From Schizochytrium sp. TIO01 (taxonomy: Eukaryota > Sar > Bigyra > Thraustochytrida > Thraustochytriidae): a stretch of DNA of 64,000 nt. Position 1 is the first letter of the stretch, and each line of letters begins with the position of its first letter. The DNA lies in the NCBI GenBank assembly GCA_004764695.1, contig SMSO01000031.1:5575261-5639260 (forward strand), read 5' to 3'. A model generated the notes under the pieces. The model saw only the letters and a program-made list of their open reading frames with translations, made no database searches and was not told the DNA's origin. A program made the translations under genes and the position numbers. Positions 33,350-45,221 of the stretch are shown piece after piece.

Positions 33350-34882
33350 TTACTTTGCCCATAAATCTTGACGCCAAGAAGCCCATGTCTGAGGGAACTG
33401 GGATTTCAATACGCCATAGAGAAGAGCATTCTCAGTAGCGAAGAACTTTGTCAGTGGCGGGCGGGTGCACGACTTGAATTTGGGCGAGCTGTGGTGACTT
33501 GAGCCGGTCTTAGACTTAGCAAACTTCTTCATTTCGTCGTCCGTAAACGGGCGGAGTCCTAAATAAGCCACAATATCCTGCATTGTCTTGGGAACATCCA
33601 TGTAGAGCTGCTCAGCCTGAACAATGTAGAGCTGCTCAGGAGGGAAGACACGGATCCAACGCACGATCTGATCAACATAGACTGAACGGGCAAGACCCGC
33701 ATCCCATCCCTTCCAAAGACAGTAGCGGCGAATGCACTGCGTCTCACCTCGATTACATGTAATGTCAGAGCGAGACTTAGGGGAGCGACGCACAGATTTG
33801 CCTAGAATCTGTACAAGTTCGGTCGGTGAGACAAACATTCTCAGCGCGTCAAAAGCATTGACACCGTCGATTTCAATCGGCTGTTGTACATGGCCTTCTG
33901 GAGTGTAGTCATCCATACAAGATTGAATAGTAGCAACTTCATTGGCGACGTAGTCATCGCAACCAAGCTTAATCATGTTGCGCTGAGCCTGGCCGACATA
34001 TTGTGAGATAAAGCGGTCCACTGGGTTTCTCAAGGATACAATGGCCTTAATATTAGGCAAGACCTCCCTGACACGCAGTGGCGCGGTCGGGTGCCGGATG
34101 TAAGTTGGCGTACCCTCGCCAGTGATGACCCAGGGCGTCTCAGTGAGGTCTGGGAAATGCTCTCTGTAGAAGGTCATCCCCTGCTTGTATCTCGAGTCGA
34201 CGTTGAAAAAGAGTGTCTCTTTACACGAACTTGGTCGTATAAATCCGTGTTGCATGAGATAAGAGTATATCGCTGTACTGCCGCCCTTGTGTACACCGGC
34301 CACCATAAAGTTCGGCAGTGTGCCAGGAGTTTTATGTCTATACGTCTTACATCTGTAGGTGCTGAACTTGTCTCCATAAAATGGTTGCAATGTGTTTGAG
34401 ACTGTTGCGGAGTTAAGCGCGGTCTCTGCATCCATGCCGTCCTCGATATCACGTGCATCGAGGTCATTGGCATCATATTCGTCCTGCTCACGTTGGGCAC
34501 GGATGTCATCTGCAGTTGCTTGTTTAGTTTCCAAGGTCGCATCACCAGATACCAGTCCGTCTGCCTCAGGTACAATAGACTCGGTGTGACCCAGCATGAT
34601 TAAAACTATCGCTAGCAAGAAGACTCCAAAGGCTAATGTCTTGACGCCAAAGGCCCCCGCAAGTGATGTTGAGAAGGGCGTTGCCTGTGTAATATGAGCG
34701 TCAGGTCTGTGCTGAGCATCTTTCGTCACTGCATTGTTGGTGCGGGCTTTGAGAGGGAAAACCATGATACCCGACACCAGCTCTGCGATTCTCAGAGCAG
34801 TTACGTGAAGTGCTCGATGCAGGTTCGCTTGCTCGGCCCTCGAATCAAATGAGGTTTTGGCTTCGTCACTCCCTTGAACCAT
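33350..34882 (-). CDS. ST1: type II membrane sulfotransferase (Sulfotransfer_1-like)
   Basis: This 510-residue enzyme would transfer sulfate from PAPS to a carbohydrate in the Golgi lumen, judging by its architecture. An N-terminal cytosolic tail is followed by one membrane anchor (residues about 78-98, TLAFGVFLLAIVLIML), an acidic stem and the catalytic domain. The 5'-phosphosulfate loop is PNFMVAGVHKGGSTAIYSY with K199. The 3'-phosphate motif is AIVSLRNPVDRFISQY with R285 and S293. VYVDQIVRWIRVFPPEQLYIVQAEQLY is the usual late motif of heparan/chondroitin-type sulfotransferases. The start at 34882 (GATTATGGTT) is the first in-frame ATG. A second ATG at 34765, conserved in ST2, would give a 39-residue shorter tail. 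Copy B carries its near twin ST2. Differences from ST2 cluster in a few short segments (see findings). Confidence 0.9.
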   Translation of the reverse strand: MVQGSDEAKTSFDSRAEQANLHRALHVTALRIAELVSGIMVFPLKARTNNAVTKDAQHRPDAHITQATPFSTSLAGAFGVKTLAFGVFLLAIVLIMLGHTESIVPEADGLVSGDATLETKQATADDIRAQREQDEYDANDLDARDIEDGMDAETALNSATVSNTLQPFYGDKFSTYRCKTYRHKTPGTLPNFMVAGVHKGGSTAIYSYLMQHGFIRPSSCKETLFFNVDSRYKQGMTFYREHFPDLTETPWVITGEGTPTYIRHPTAPLRVREVLPNIKAIVSLRNPVDRFISQYVGQAQRNMIKLGCDDYVANEVATIQSCMDDYTPEGHVQQPIEIDGVNAFDALRMFVSPTELVQILGKSVRRSPKSRSDITCNRGETQCIRRYCLWKGWDAGLARSVYVDQIVRWIRVFPPEQLYIVQAEQLYMDVPKTMQDIVAYLGLRPFTDDEMKKFAKSKTGSSHHSSPKFKSCTRPPLTKFFATENALLYGVLKSQFPQTWASWRQDLWAK

Positions 34883-37800
34883 AATCGTCTCACAGGTCCA
34901 CTTCTTGGCATAATGTTTCAATTTTTTAACAATAAATTAAAATTGCTGTTTTTTAAATTTTTGAATAACATAAAAAGAATTAGGTAAATTACTCCTCCAG
35001 GAGTAACCTCTATCCGTTATGTAGTGGACAGTGCTGATCGGAGTTCAGTTTTTGGTTTTCAAGCTACATTCCATTTTAATGTCAAAGTTTCTTTTTCTTC
35101 TTTGCCTTTTCCTGTCACGTTTTTATGATCTAGTTTTACAGAAAACCTATTTCTTCCTACTTCTTTCCATTAAAAAAAAACAAAACAAAAAAACGGAAAC
35201 CATAAATCATATAGTTTCGTTTTTCTTAAAATAACAATATTAACAACAAGTTAACTCTAGCTAAGCACACACTCTAGCTAAGCACACACCTATCTCTACG
35301 TAACTTATCTCATGCAAAGATCCATACATGCAGAGGTATTGGGCTTTCCCATACCACAAGCAACGGACAGCCTGATAGATTCCTCGCTATCTACCTAGCT
35401 CGCTCGCTCTCTCAGTACAGCTGCCTTGGGCTTTGGGCTTCGACAGTAGAGTACCGAGTCTCCAGCCTCATTATTTAGTTCAGGTAGTTTATTTTTTTCT
35501 TCTCTGAATTAATTGATTGACAAAAAAAGAAAAGGTCGTTTCGTTGTGTGCTCTTAATTCTTACCTAGGGGGTACTGCTAGCACTAATGCGCTTAGTAAC
35601 TCTCGATGGGTTAGTAATTGGTAGGTACTACCATGAAGTATCCCAGAAAATCAAGATTAGGGTAAAAGGGAATTGAGAGAAAGGTGTTCAGGTGATAAAT
35701 TTTAGGGATTGATAACTTCAGACGAACAAACAGCGCCTCCCCTCAAACAGATAACCAGTTGCGAGGAACGAGTAAATTTGTAAAAGGCAAGCAAGCCGAG
35801 TAAAAGGCAAACCAAATGGCAGAAAGCAATGAATGCGGCTCTGTGAGAGGCTTTAGGAGGGCTCTCTCAACAGAAACTAACATTTGCGAATTAATGCTAA
35901 AAGCAAAGAATATCAGTGAGCACGCGCCTAATTCCTGTAGAAAGAGTTGAGCGCTTTTAAAGTTGTTTTAGTCAATTCTGGGATTTGCACATGCAAACTG
36001 AGCAGTGATCGAGGCTTAACTGCATCTAATCGAGGACCCCAAGCAACCCAATTTATAATTTTTATGTTTATTTCGAACAAACCCTCGTAGCGTCGTCGCC
36101 ACAATCGCTGGATTTTTTACATTTTTATATAATTTATTTTTTTTCTCTCTCTCTCACTCTACTGATGTTTCTACGTGTGCCTTTAACGAATAAAGAGGGC
36201 TATAGCGGATGACGAAAACGTTCGGCTGATCCTCTTCACAAAGAGTCCCTCCAGACGCGATTCAGGGGTCTATCGCTTGCGATTCAGGGGTCCGCGGAGC
36301 GAGCTCCCTTAATAGATTCGACGACCTTGATTAAAACTAACTTCCTTTAGAACGATCAGGCACAAAGAACAATTTCTTTAATTTAGATTTATTAAATTAT
36401 AACTATAAGTAAGGTATATACTGTATATAGCCCGCACCCAGGACAGCGCACCCCTACAAGAAAAGCGAAAATATCCACTTTTTAAAAAATCAAAATTTAA
36501 GAATCTTCGTAATTACTATTTTATATTCTTTAAACAAAATCAAAATTATAAATCATAAGAGCTAGAACTCAAACCTCCTTATGTCGATGCTTGTGTTCTG
36601 CATACTACTACCGATAGTGGGCAATTAATTCTTCAAAGCTGCTGTGGTAGAAGATCTTACTCTTCTTTTATAGCCACAAATTGGTCCTCCTACGTACTGG
36701 TTTATTTCTGCACGGAGATCTTTCATCCATTCATCCACCCCTTTTAACACAAATGGCAAAAAGAAAACTTCTGCCTCAATAAGAAACAAAGACCTAGAGA
36801 GAGATAGACGCGATCACCTTCACCGATGCATGGATGGTCAATTTTCATGGATGGTGTTCAAGAGGATAGGTCAAAGCTGTCCATCCGTACACCTGTACGG
36901 TTTAAAAACCAGAGGCTACGAGGCAGTTTCGTGGCCCTTGCCCAGTCCGTTTCATGAATTAGTGGGTGTTGTTCGCAGCCGCCGTACTTCATTAAGGGAT
37001 CGCCCACAGTGAGCTAGTCAATTGAGCTCTCGCTGCAAATTCTATGATACCAAACTAGGAGAAGCTCGACGTTTGTTGAAGACTCCAGCCCAAGAATTCC
37101 ATGCAGACCAGCCAGTCTCTAAGAACTGGCGAGGCTGCGAGCACTGCCAGACAGAGCTCATTTTGCGAGACGTTTTCATAGAAAATATTCGCGAGGTTGG
37201 AAAGTGGTGGGTTGAGCAATGTTGCGCGTACTAGTAAGTATACTTTAAAAGGATTCAGAAGCAAGCAAGCCTGACTAGCTAGGAACCAGCCAGGCAAGTT
37301 GATAGGTTTGTCTCGGTGCTGGCTGGTTAAGCGCCGCAGCTCGTGGAAAGTGCAGCGTGGTGGCTAGGAGAAGTTATAAAGGTCGGCAGTGTCCTCGCGT
37401 TGTTTAGGCAAGGTCGTCTGTTCGAGAGTTCTTTGGAGTTCTGCAAAATAAGAAGAATACTTATAACCTTTTAAATTAATTTTCAGTTTTCATGCTAATT
37501 TATAAAGTTAAGAAATAGAAGTATCCGGCTTTCATACTATTGCGCTCATTATCTTAGTTGTAGGTCTTCAATATATTTATACAAATATTCTATATGATGA
37601 TGTTAGAAAAACTAATTTTAAAAAACATTTTCTATGGGCCAAGGCTTCAAACCAAGTAGTTTCTCAAGTCTGATGCCAACTGGCAACAAAATTCCTCTGA
37701 GGCAGACAAACGGAAATTGACCCTGAGCTGAAGTACCTGCTGTGGCCAAGCAGCTATGGGATTGGTCCAGTCCTCTGTGGTTGGTAGAGTCGTAGTATTT

Positions 37801-39324
37801 GCCGTTTCTCCGCAAACGACCCTCTCATAGTGCACGAAGCTTTTGATTGGGGTACGCATAGCTATAGCGCAGCTTAACCAAGTCAGAAAATTATTGCAAG
37901 AGCTTGCGTGTTTAGTTAGTTCGATACAGTTCTCATTTCAGAGCTCATAGCCTAGGATGGCTTTATTCATAAATGACTAGAGTTTGTAAAGCAAATTCAA
38001 AACAGGGGGTGTTATGACGAGGCTATGCAAAATTTTCGGAAATTCCCTGTTCATAGTGTGAAGACTATGCAAGCTTTCAAGGATCGCAGAGCGTTATAAG
38101 GAATAGCGATGAGTTCTCTATGGATATTCCTGCCACCATACGGGTAACCATGGGCACTCTTTTTACTCGCAAAGTCTTTACGTTTGCTCCATCAACGAGC
38201 ACCACAAAGAGACTTTATTTATTTGCGCCCACAGTAGAGTTAGTTCCCGGGCGTGACAACGTCATGACATTTATCATCAATCGACTCCTCTGAGACTGAC
38301 TTGAAGAAGTGAAGACATTTAGACTCCTGACGTTTTGGGGAACGTGCCAACCCACCATGTTAGTGATATGATATTTGCAGATTCGCATTAGTAGGCTAGC
38401 CTGTTGATAGAGAACTACATGGACTAAAGGCATGCTCTTATTCAGACCTGCGGTTGTCATCTAAAGAGACAGTTCGCGTACCGCTATTTGGGTGAGAAGA
38501 ACTGCCACCGCCATCACTCAAGCCACACAAAGCGGAAGAAACTTGTTGTTGCTCCTACTGAGAAGGAATACAGATACATCTTTGCGACATGACTTTGCAA
38601 GATTAAGAGGAGCACAACAGGGTGTGTGCAATGGGTGGTGTATAACACTGCACGTGGCTCACCTATGGGACGAAGGGAATCAAACAAGCATCGAGAGGAG
38701 TCTGTCTGCAAAGCGAAACCTGCAGATAGACCCGAAATACCAAAGCGACCAGAAGCACTTGAATCTATCAAGCACATTCAACAGGACAACCCCAGTCATA
38801 ATACTAATTAATTACTATCATCTAAGACATCTCCCCAAATACCTAAGTAATCATGACCACGTCTCATTCCAAAATTGGCAAGGTAAACGTGTTGCTGCAA
38901 TAACCAGCTGCGAGGCGTTGAAAGTGGTGTCTAGCAGAAATTGAGCGAAGACATTGCGACATCACATGAAAGATTATTACTTTTGTTGAGATGAGTGAAC
39001 CAAGTTGCTGCGTCTATGCTCTCAAGACCCCTGAGCATATCATATTTGTGTAGAACTGCTCTTTAGGCCACGTATCTCACATATCTGAAGCTCTGCATGC
39101 ATCTTACCCAATTCAAGCAAGACATATAGTTCTTCATTTATGAGGTTCTCCGGGAAAGTACCACGTTCATCCACTTACGTTGAGGTTCTCATCAATCAAG
39201 AATGACCATTGAATTCAGACCGAGGAGTCTAAACTTTCAACTGAGAAAGACATTGGCCGCCTCGATTTAGGTGAACAAATTTTCTGGAAAAAATCTCAAG
39301 AATGGAAAAAATTATCATCGCTGG
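34883..39324. other. Gene-free stretch between ST1 and the copy B boundary
   Basis: The part to about 36372 is the upstream half of copy A. It includes an 18-bp tandem repeat (CTCTAGCTAAGCACACAC, 35255-35289), a doubled GCGATTCAGGGGTC (about 36258 and 36282) and a CT-rich microsatellite near 36141. From 36373 to 39324 nothing recognisable is seen. A frame at 38492-38944 (150 codons, ATG start) and its neighbour frame have no clear motif. A few words resemble retroelement RNase H, too weakly to call. Confidence 0.5.
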
Positions 39325-39949
39325 TGCCTTGAACGGGCTCTATCTTGGACGCGAGGTGCTGGGGGTGCTGCTCTTGATGCTATCCGTGGACGAGCGCTCG
39401 ATAGGTTTGCGAGATGTGTGTTGAATACTGCCAATCGCACACACTCGGGTGGCACTGCCTTTGAGGCTGTGCTAGCGCTCTTTGCAGGATCTAAGTTCGC
39501 GCAAGTCACACCTGCGTCAGAACGTGCTCCGCCAGTATCTATCAGCACTCACCTTGCGCCGTTCAGAAGGTGTGAGAACCTCACGAATGATCCCACTGGA
39601 GAATCTACCAGGAATACTGAGATGCATCAGGCATGGGGTCTGGTTGCACGCATTGAAGGAAGTATTGATTATGAAATTAAGGATGCAGAGGACCTAGATT
39701 CTACTCTTGTAGCACTTCGTGCAACATTTGTGCAAAGTGTGGCTCTTGAAATTCCTCTACCTGCGTTTCATACTCGGCTTTCGAATGATGACGGACCATC
39801 GACAGAAAGATTACGCAGTCTGGGAAGACCATGGTGCTTTTGCGGAAGGCGTGGTCATCCTTACGCTGAATGAACCTCAAGAAATCTTTGAAGAAATGGC
39901 AGAGGTTACACGCCAAGATGTAGAGGGCGATGCTGAGTTGCTTTGAATG
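39325..39949 (+). pseudogene. Truncated, frameshifted copy of gene X
   Basis: This copy retains only the C-terminal part of gene X, from about ERALSWTRGAGG. It lacks the first 240 or so codons and has no ATG joined to the conserved frame. Compared with gene X it also lacks 22 bases near its left edge and 11 bases inside GATGACGGA...CCATCGACAG (about 39794). The second loss shifts the frame, so the original tail (DHRQKDYAVWEDH...) continues in another frame. Other differences are single bases, so the duplication is recent or the copy has been homogenised. Confidence 0.9.
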
Positions 39950-40179
39950 TATCTGTAAGTGTTCAGCAGGAGATTGTCACTTCTGAATAGGATGCTTGTA
40001 TGCTAAATCCAGCGTGCCAAAATGGGCACCGTTCACGGGAACTATGCATCACAATCTCGAATGTTTTAAGCATATAGCTGCAACTTGTGTTGGAGGGTAT
40101 ATGGGGTGTGTGTGTGTGTGTCTGAAAATTCGTCAAGCGGAAGTATAGTATTTATTCATACCTATGTTGACGATAATAG
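39325..40179 (+). repeat. Segmental duplication, copy B, first part
   Basis: Direct match to copy A 31803-32689. It covers the gene X 3' part and about 230 bases downstream. It ends at GATAATAG (40172-40179), after which a segment absent from copy A begins. Confidence 0.9.
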
Positions 40180-43100
40180 TATGCGTACCTACCCACTCAA
40201 GTCTATCTCCACCCATGTGATAATTGATTGATGACTTGGCCTAATATTGAACTAAGGTATGAGGAATTGCATCACGTGCCATGCAGCTCTAGCTAGATAG
40301 TAGGATACTTAAAAGTAACTACTACGTAGCTTTATTTCTGGTGGTTTTAGCAGGTTCAGTGGAACGCTTTCTTTATTTTACGTTAGTACAGATAAAAGCG
40401 CACGTGTCCACCGGCTCTTGGCCTACGGTGGCCTATGATTTCGTAGGAGTCAAATAGGATTATAAGCATAAAATGTAAGCGAAACTTGCAGTTCAAATCT
40501 TGCAGCATTCATTATCAAGCTTGGTGTATAATTTCGGCAAGCGGGCGAATAAAAATGAATGTTGATGCAACAGGATACCGTCTAAGTTAACAGCATTGGC
40601 ATGACTTTTAAAAAATTCGATATAGAAATATGTGACAAGAAAGAAGACGACAAGCTTGAACTAAGCTCCGCTTTGGACATATGCTTGAACTCAGCGATTC
40701 AAGATTACCTAGTACAGAAGTCTAGATACTGACAAGCTGATGTACACATCTCAGTAATGCTTTACAACCACCAATGAAAGGATAGTCTTAGATCTTAAGC
40801 GAGAACTTTAGGACAATGTTTCCAAGTATAGTAGTGGTGAGTATGAATAATATTACAGTGGGCGATGATAAAACTAAATCATTTCCGAAATTGTTCAGGA
40901 TAGCAAACCGTGTCGAAATCATCCCAGTCAGTACAGCTTAAACCTCGAACCCAAATCACAAAATTTCTGGAGTAACATTTCACCAATAAACGAGGAAAAA
41001 ACAAACAACTTAGTCTTTTAAAGTAGAACATAATAAAAGTATCCTCTGAGAACGCCGCGCCACTAGGCTGTGGGCCTGCCTCGATATTTGAACAGCACCA
41101 GCAGCAACAACAAAACGAACATTAACAATGACAAAATAGCAAATTAGAGAAACCAGTTAAACCAAAAGGAGGTAAGGCTGGTCTGACTTCTCATCACAAT
41201 CAACACAATAAAATCCTCACAGGGTTCATGACCCTTACTTTCCAGGAGACTTTGGTGGGTCAGTCGGGTCTTGTTTAAAAGAACCTGCAAAATCTTTGGC
41301 CAACAGCTCCTGCATTTCATCAAGGAAGTTAAAGATGCCAGGTGTTTTCGCAACCCATTCACGAAAAATCTCCATAGTCATAGCATCATATGGAGCGAGA
41401 CCCAAGGAATTCCAGACACGGTCAGCAAAAAGAAAAAAGTCTGTGCGAAGCTTATGCTTAAAGCGAGGCAGGGGACCGTTCTCAATGAGAGCCACAGATT
41501 CCGCGGCAGCGGCATCAAAAATCGAGACCGGGATGCCGTCATCCTCATTTTGGTATGCTGCAAGTTTATCACGAATGGTCTCCCTCACTGTTTGGGAAAC
41601 GTTAATCTGATCAGGGGAGTCGACCTCCAGAAATTGTTCCCACACTTGTTCTGTAAACTCGCGAGAAAATGTTGCAGGGCGAGCATCAGAAAGATACTCA
41701 ACCTTATCAATAAAACGTAGTAACTCGTCGGCAAGCTCTGATCGAAGGTAGTCGGCAAAACATTCTCGGCCATACTCAACATCCAGCACATTCTTGATGT
41801 GTGTGCCAATGATTGCTGCAATCATGTCATTAAACTCACGCTTCGAGATTGTTCCGTCGCGGTTAGTGTCAAACAGCCGGAATGCGAGCTGAACATTATC
41901 TTGAACTGAGCCTCGATACATGAGAACACATGTAGAGACAACAAACTCTTGAGCATTAACAGTCCCGTTACGATCTGCGTCAAAGAGAAGCCAAATTTTG
42001 TCAAAAAACTCTGGTTCAATGCAGATATTCATATCTTTAAACACCCGCCGCATCTGTTCCTTATCCATTCCAAGATCATCATTATTCTCAACTGACTCTT
42101 CAGCTCTTTGTTGTTGTTGCAGCAGTTCTTTGAATTTGGCCTCCAGCTCTTCAGTTTCCTGCGAATACTTGCGTTCAATGGTGGACTTTTCATTCTTGAG
42201 AAACTTAATTTGCTTCTCCTTCACGGCCTCAGAGGTGACAGCCATCGACTTGTGCCCCGGCTGCGATGTCTTGCTTTGGCCAAGCGAGACTACGCATAGA
42301 AGCTTGCGCAAGCTCATTCTCTTACACCCGCCTCTACAGAACTCAAGGAGAGCAAGCAGTCCACCACTGCAGCATTCGGGTTTGTTGTCAAACCTCTACT
42401 AAAATATCTTGGTGCGGCCCTCACCACAAATACACTAAAGTAAAATCACCATACAAACTCAGATCTGGGCGTTGACTTTCCTTAGAGGTACAAGACTTTG
42501 CAATTAACCTCCAAGAGCAGCACATTCGCACTGCTCCTATGCATTTTACTATAGAAATCCATGCTAACAAATGGACTCCATTCCTAGTAGAATCGCGATC
42601 CAGCCCGCCTTCTAAGAACACACTCTCGTACAAGGACTTTGATATTCGATATGTCATTAATATTAATATATGTTTCGAGTCTGGTATGAGGTACCAGATT
42701 GTCCCCTTTGTGCACGCGCTCACCATTTGCTATGCAATTGAATAGCTCTTCTATCTTTAAATTGAATTTCGGCGCTGCTTTGATCTAAAATCAGCAGAAC
42801 TCCTGTGAGAGCCCCGTTTCCCCGGTTCCCGTCTTGGAGTAGAAGCAGAGCGTGGTTTCTCTTTTTTGCGAGGCAAGATTTTGTTAAAGACAGACGCGTC
42901 AGGCCGCGCGGGCCAAATTAAACTCTGCATATAAACTTCTAGACGATAAGAGGTCCTATGCGTGGCATTCTGTGTCAAATTGGCCACGGATTGCGACTCC
43001 CTCTGCAAGTGCCGCCCAACAAACCTAAATCAAGTTCAAGGTGAGTGCTGCTGTCCAGAGTTTCCAGGTTCGACGAAAAAGTTTAATCTCTTTCCAAGTT

Positions 43101-43755
43101 GAAGATCGAGTCCAAGCACAGCATCCAAGATCTCGTTTACCAAAAGTTGAAGGCCAAGTTCCAAGGGTTTTGAGAACCATCATGATTATTGCAGGAAGTT
43201 CATGATTATTGGGTGGTGTTGCCAGAGAGTGGAATACAAATTCGGCAAACACCAGATCGTAGGGGAACCTCAACGCCATGTGTCTGATGAGCTGGGAAAC
43301 ACCGTCTAAACTCATATCTACGAACATCTGAGTCATACCTCTTAAAGGAGCCTTCAACGTGTGGACAAGGAGAAGAAAGGATATGCGGGAGCATATTCAC
43401 GATGTTGAGGTTATTCGTAATACTACGTATCTTGTTAGGTGCTAGTGCATAATACTGATAGTGAGTGCACTTAGTACTTAAGACGCTAAACTCGAAATTG
43501 ACCAGTCTGTGTGTGCACGTAAGACCTTCAGGCCATGGTACAGAAGAGCTGTTTATTCGAGTACTCTTACTTAAAAATTTGAAAAGATAATGCTAGCTTT
43601 TATGCACGAGGCAGTTTCTACAGGTTTGATAAGAACTTCTCAAACTAGTGAGAATGAGTCGACGTCGAAGCATTGATAAAAGTAGCATTAGTAGCACCAC
43701 TAACATAAACAGTAGCAGTAATAGTAGTAAGAAGAAGCTGCCTAGCCTGAGTATT
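40180..43755. other. 3.6-kb segment present in copy B but not copy A
   Basis: In copy A, GATAATAG is followed directly by ACTAGTCAAGTGG. In copy B these two words are separated by this segment. It contains the intact EF-hand gene on the minus strand. No terminal inverted repeats, LTRs or obvious target-site duplication were seen, so either insertion in B or loss from A is possible. Apart from the gene, 40180-41234 and 42318-43755 show nothing recognisable. Confidence 0.85.
41235..42317 (-). CDS. EF-hand calcium-binding protein
   Basis: The protein is 360 residues from an ATG in a good context. A short N-terminal segment is followed by a coiled coil (about 28-75, KEKQIKFLKNEKSTIERKYS). It has two canonical EF-hands: loop 1 D113-E124 (DADRNGTVNAQE) and loop 2 D150-E161 (DTNRDGTISKRE), both with all expected oxygen ligands. 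The C-terminal half is helical without further canonical loops and ends with FREWVAKTPGIFNFLDEMQELL, loosely like the last EF-hand of calcineurin B/neuronal calcium sensor proteins. No myristoylation signal (MG) or membrane segment is present. It is probably a calcium sensor or scaffold; the partner is unknown. An alternative start is M25. The gene sits in a segment that copy A lacks. Confidence 0.88.
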   Translation of the reverse strand: MSLRKLLCVVSLGQSKTSQPGHKSMAVTSEAVKEKQIKFLKNEKSTIERKYSQETEELEAKFKELLQQQQRAEESVENNDDLGMDKEQMRRVFKDMNICIEPEFFDKIWLLFDADRNGTVNAQEFVVSTCVLMYRGSVQDNVQLAFRLFDTNRDGTISKREFNDMIAAIIGTHIKNVLDVEYGRECFADYLRSELADELLRFIDKVEYLSDARPATFSREFTEQVWEQFLEVDSPDQINVSQTVRETIRDKLAAYQNEDDGIPVSIFDAAAAESVALIENGPLPRFKHKLRTDFFLFADRVWNSLGLAPYDAMTMEIFREWVAKTPGIFNFLDEMQELLAKDFAGSFKQDPTDPPKSPGK

Positions 43756-43823
43756 ACTAGTCAAGTGGATACTTGGAAACTTTTATCGAGGCTCGAGCTT
43801 TCTTTGACACTTGGATACATAAA
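43756..43823. repeat. Segmental duplication, copy B, short middle part with 38-bp insertion
   Basis: Matches copy A 32690-32720 (ACTAGTCAAGTGGATACTTGG, ATACATAAA). Between these words copy B has 38 extra bases ending in a second ACTTGG, so the 32-bp interior is flanked by the 6-bp direct repeat ACTTGG (43771-43776 and 43809-43814). Confidence 0.85.
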
Positions 43824-45192
43824 CAGTTTCCGAAAGAAACACAAGTTAAGGGAGTTTAAAGCACCGGGGGAGATAAAATATATTTTAGTGGCTGTAGCTT
43901 TGGTATGTTAAAACTAAAGTCTGCGAAAACTACTAATAAGAAATTGCTCTCGACCTTTCATAAAGTAAACATGATTTCATCCCAAACATCAAACTTTTAT
44001 ATAAAAAGGTTCGTTTGATTACCTGATATTATTAATCCTGATGAATCAACAGCAGCAAATAGCTTACTGTTAATTTCTGCCGGGTGAATACTTAAAGCTT
44101 AACTGGCAAGATAGCTGACAGCTTGAAGAAAAATTAAGAAGAGTTTGAAAATCTAAACTTTGACAATAACCTAGAGATTTGAGTGGCCCGGCTTGTTCTG
44201 TATTTGAGGGATTCAGACACGACTTTTTTTTTTTCTGCAATGTCGCAGAAAGTTGTAGAGGTCCAAATATGTGTCATCTCCACAGCTGCTAACTGAGACT
44301 TTCTCTATCGGCGATCCATCGGACTTTTCATATTCCAAATTGTTTACCTTGCATTCCTCAATCTCAACTGTCTATTCCTCTACATTAAAAAAATGGGAAC
44401 AGAACGTGAATACCTGTTCGCGTGATATAATTAAAAATGTGGTCCAGCCACCTTTCTAGATCATCATTAATGAGAGGTGATTATGGTTTCTTAGAGGTTA
44501 TTGATGAAATGTCGTAGATTGTTGTGCTTTACTAATCTTGAGGCTAGGGTTTGGTACTTTTCTTGGTTAAGTATGGTCGAAATCAAGTCATGAGGTAGTG
44601 CTGTGTCAGTTTTCCTTCTCAATAATCATTAATGATGGCGATGTTTAAATAAATCTATGCATACTTTTCTTTTGCAAAAGTATGTAGATCCTTTATCATC
44701 AGAAAAGTTCTCGCCGAAGGACTGTTTCACGTTTCACATAAAGCGATAAAGCTTACTGAGGAGAACAATCCATGCGATTCGCATACATATGTTTAATAAT
44801 AGCATATCTCTTGCGAGTAATGCATGTACCTCAGAAGGGAAGAAGACAGGCAACTCGAGCAAAACAACACCACCTTCTGAGGTGTGCAGCGCAGAACTAT
44901 TTGGACCGAAGCCTATATTTATACATTTTGGAGTGCTTCCGTATATTCAGGGAAAAACAAGATTAAAAATATATGTGTGAACGATTTCAGATGAGGCAAA
45001 ATCGATGGTTTAGAGCAACACATAATCACCTTATAATTGGCTATCATAGATCACTAGCTTCCTGGGTTGGAAAAATTGAAAACATAGCTACCATGTTACT
45101 TGTTTCTTTTTTATTAAATTTAAACAAGGATATACCTAGTTAGTAGTACCTCCTTACATATGAATTTAGAACTATTTATTTTGTATGTTGCA
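43824..45192. other. 1.4-kb segment present in copy B but not copy A
   Basis: In copy A, ATACATAAAT is followed within a few bases by CTAAGATTGATT; in copy B about 1.37 kb of AT-rich DNA separates them. No coding frame, terminal repeats or target duplication could be recognised. Confidence 0.75.
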
Positions 45193-45221
45193 CCTAAGAT
45201 TGATTGAGCTTACCTATTGCA

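Larger units (their letters stand above)
31803..36372. repeat. Segmental duplication, copy A
   Basis: This stretch matches copy B (39325-49283) in the same orientation and order: 3' part of gene X, intergenic DNA, ST1, and about 1.5 kb upstream of ST1. Coding parts are almost identical and non-coding parts are more diverged with many small indels. The left edge is sharp near CGCTGGTGCC (31803-31812). The right edge fades near ACTTCCTTTA (about 36342). Confidence 0.9.

Noticed and set aside
34091..34399. Plus-strand frames antisense to ST1 (and 46569-46877 in ST2)
   Set aside because: Shadows of the sulfotransferase coding strand; conserved only because the genes are.
38215..38944. Frames with words loosely like Copia RNase H (KRKKLVVAPTEKEY)
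   Set aside because: Only one short resemblance and the wrong neighbours; below the standard used for the Gypsy relic.
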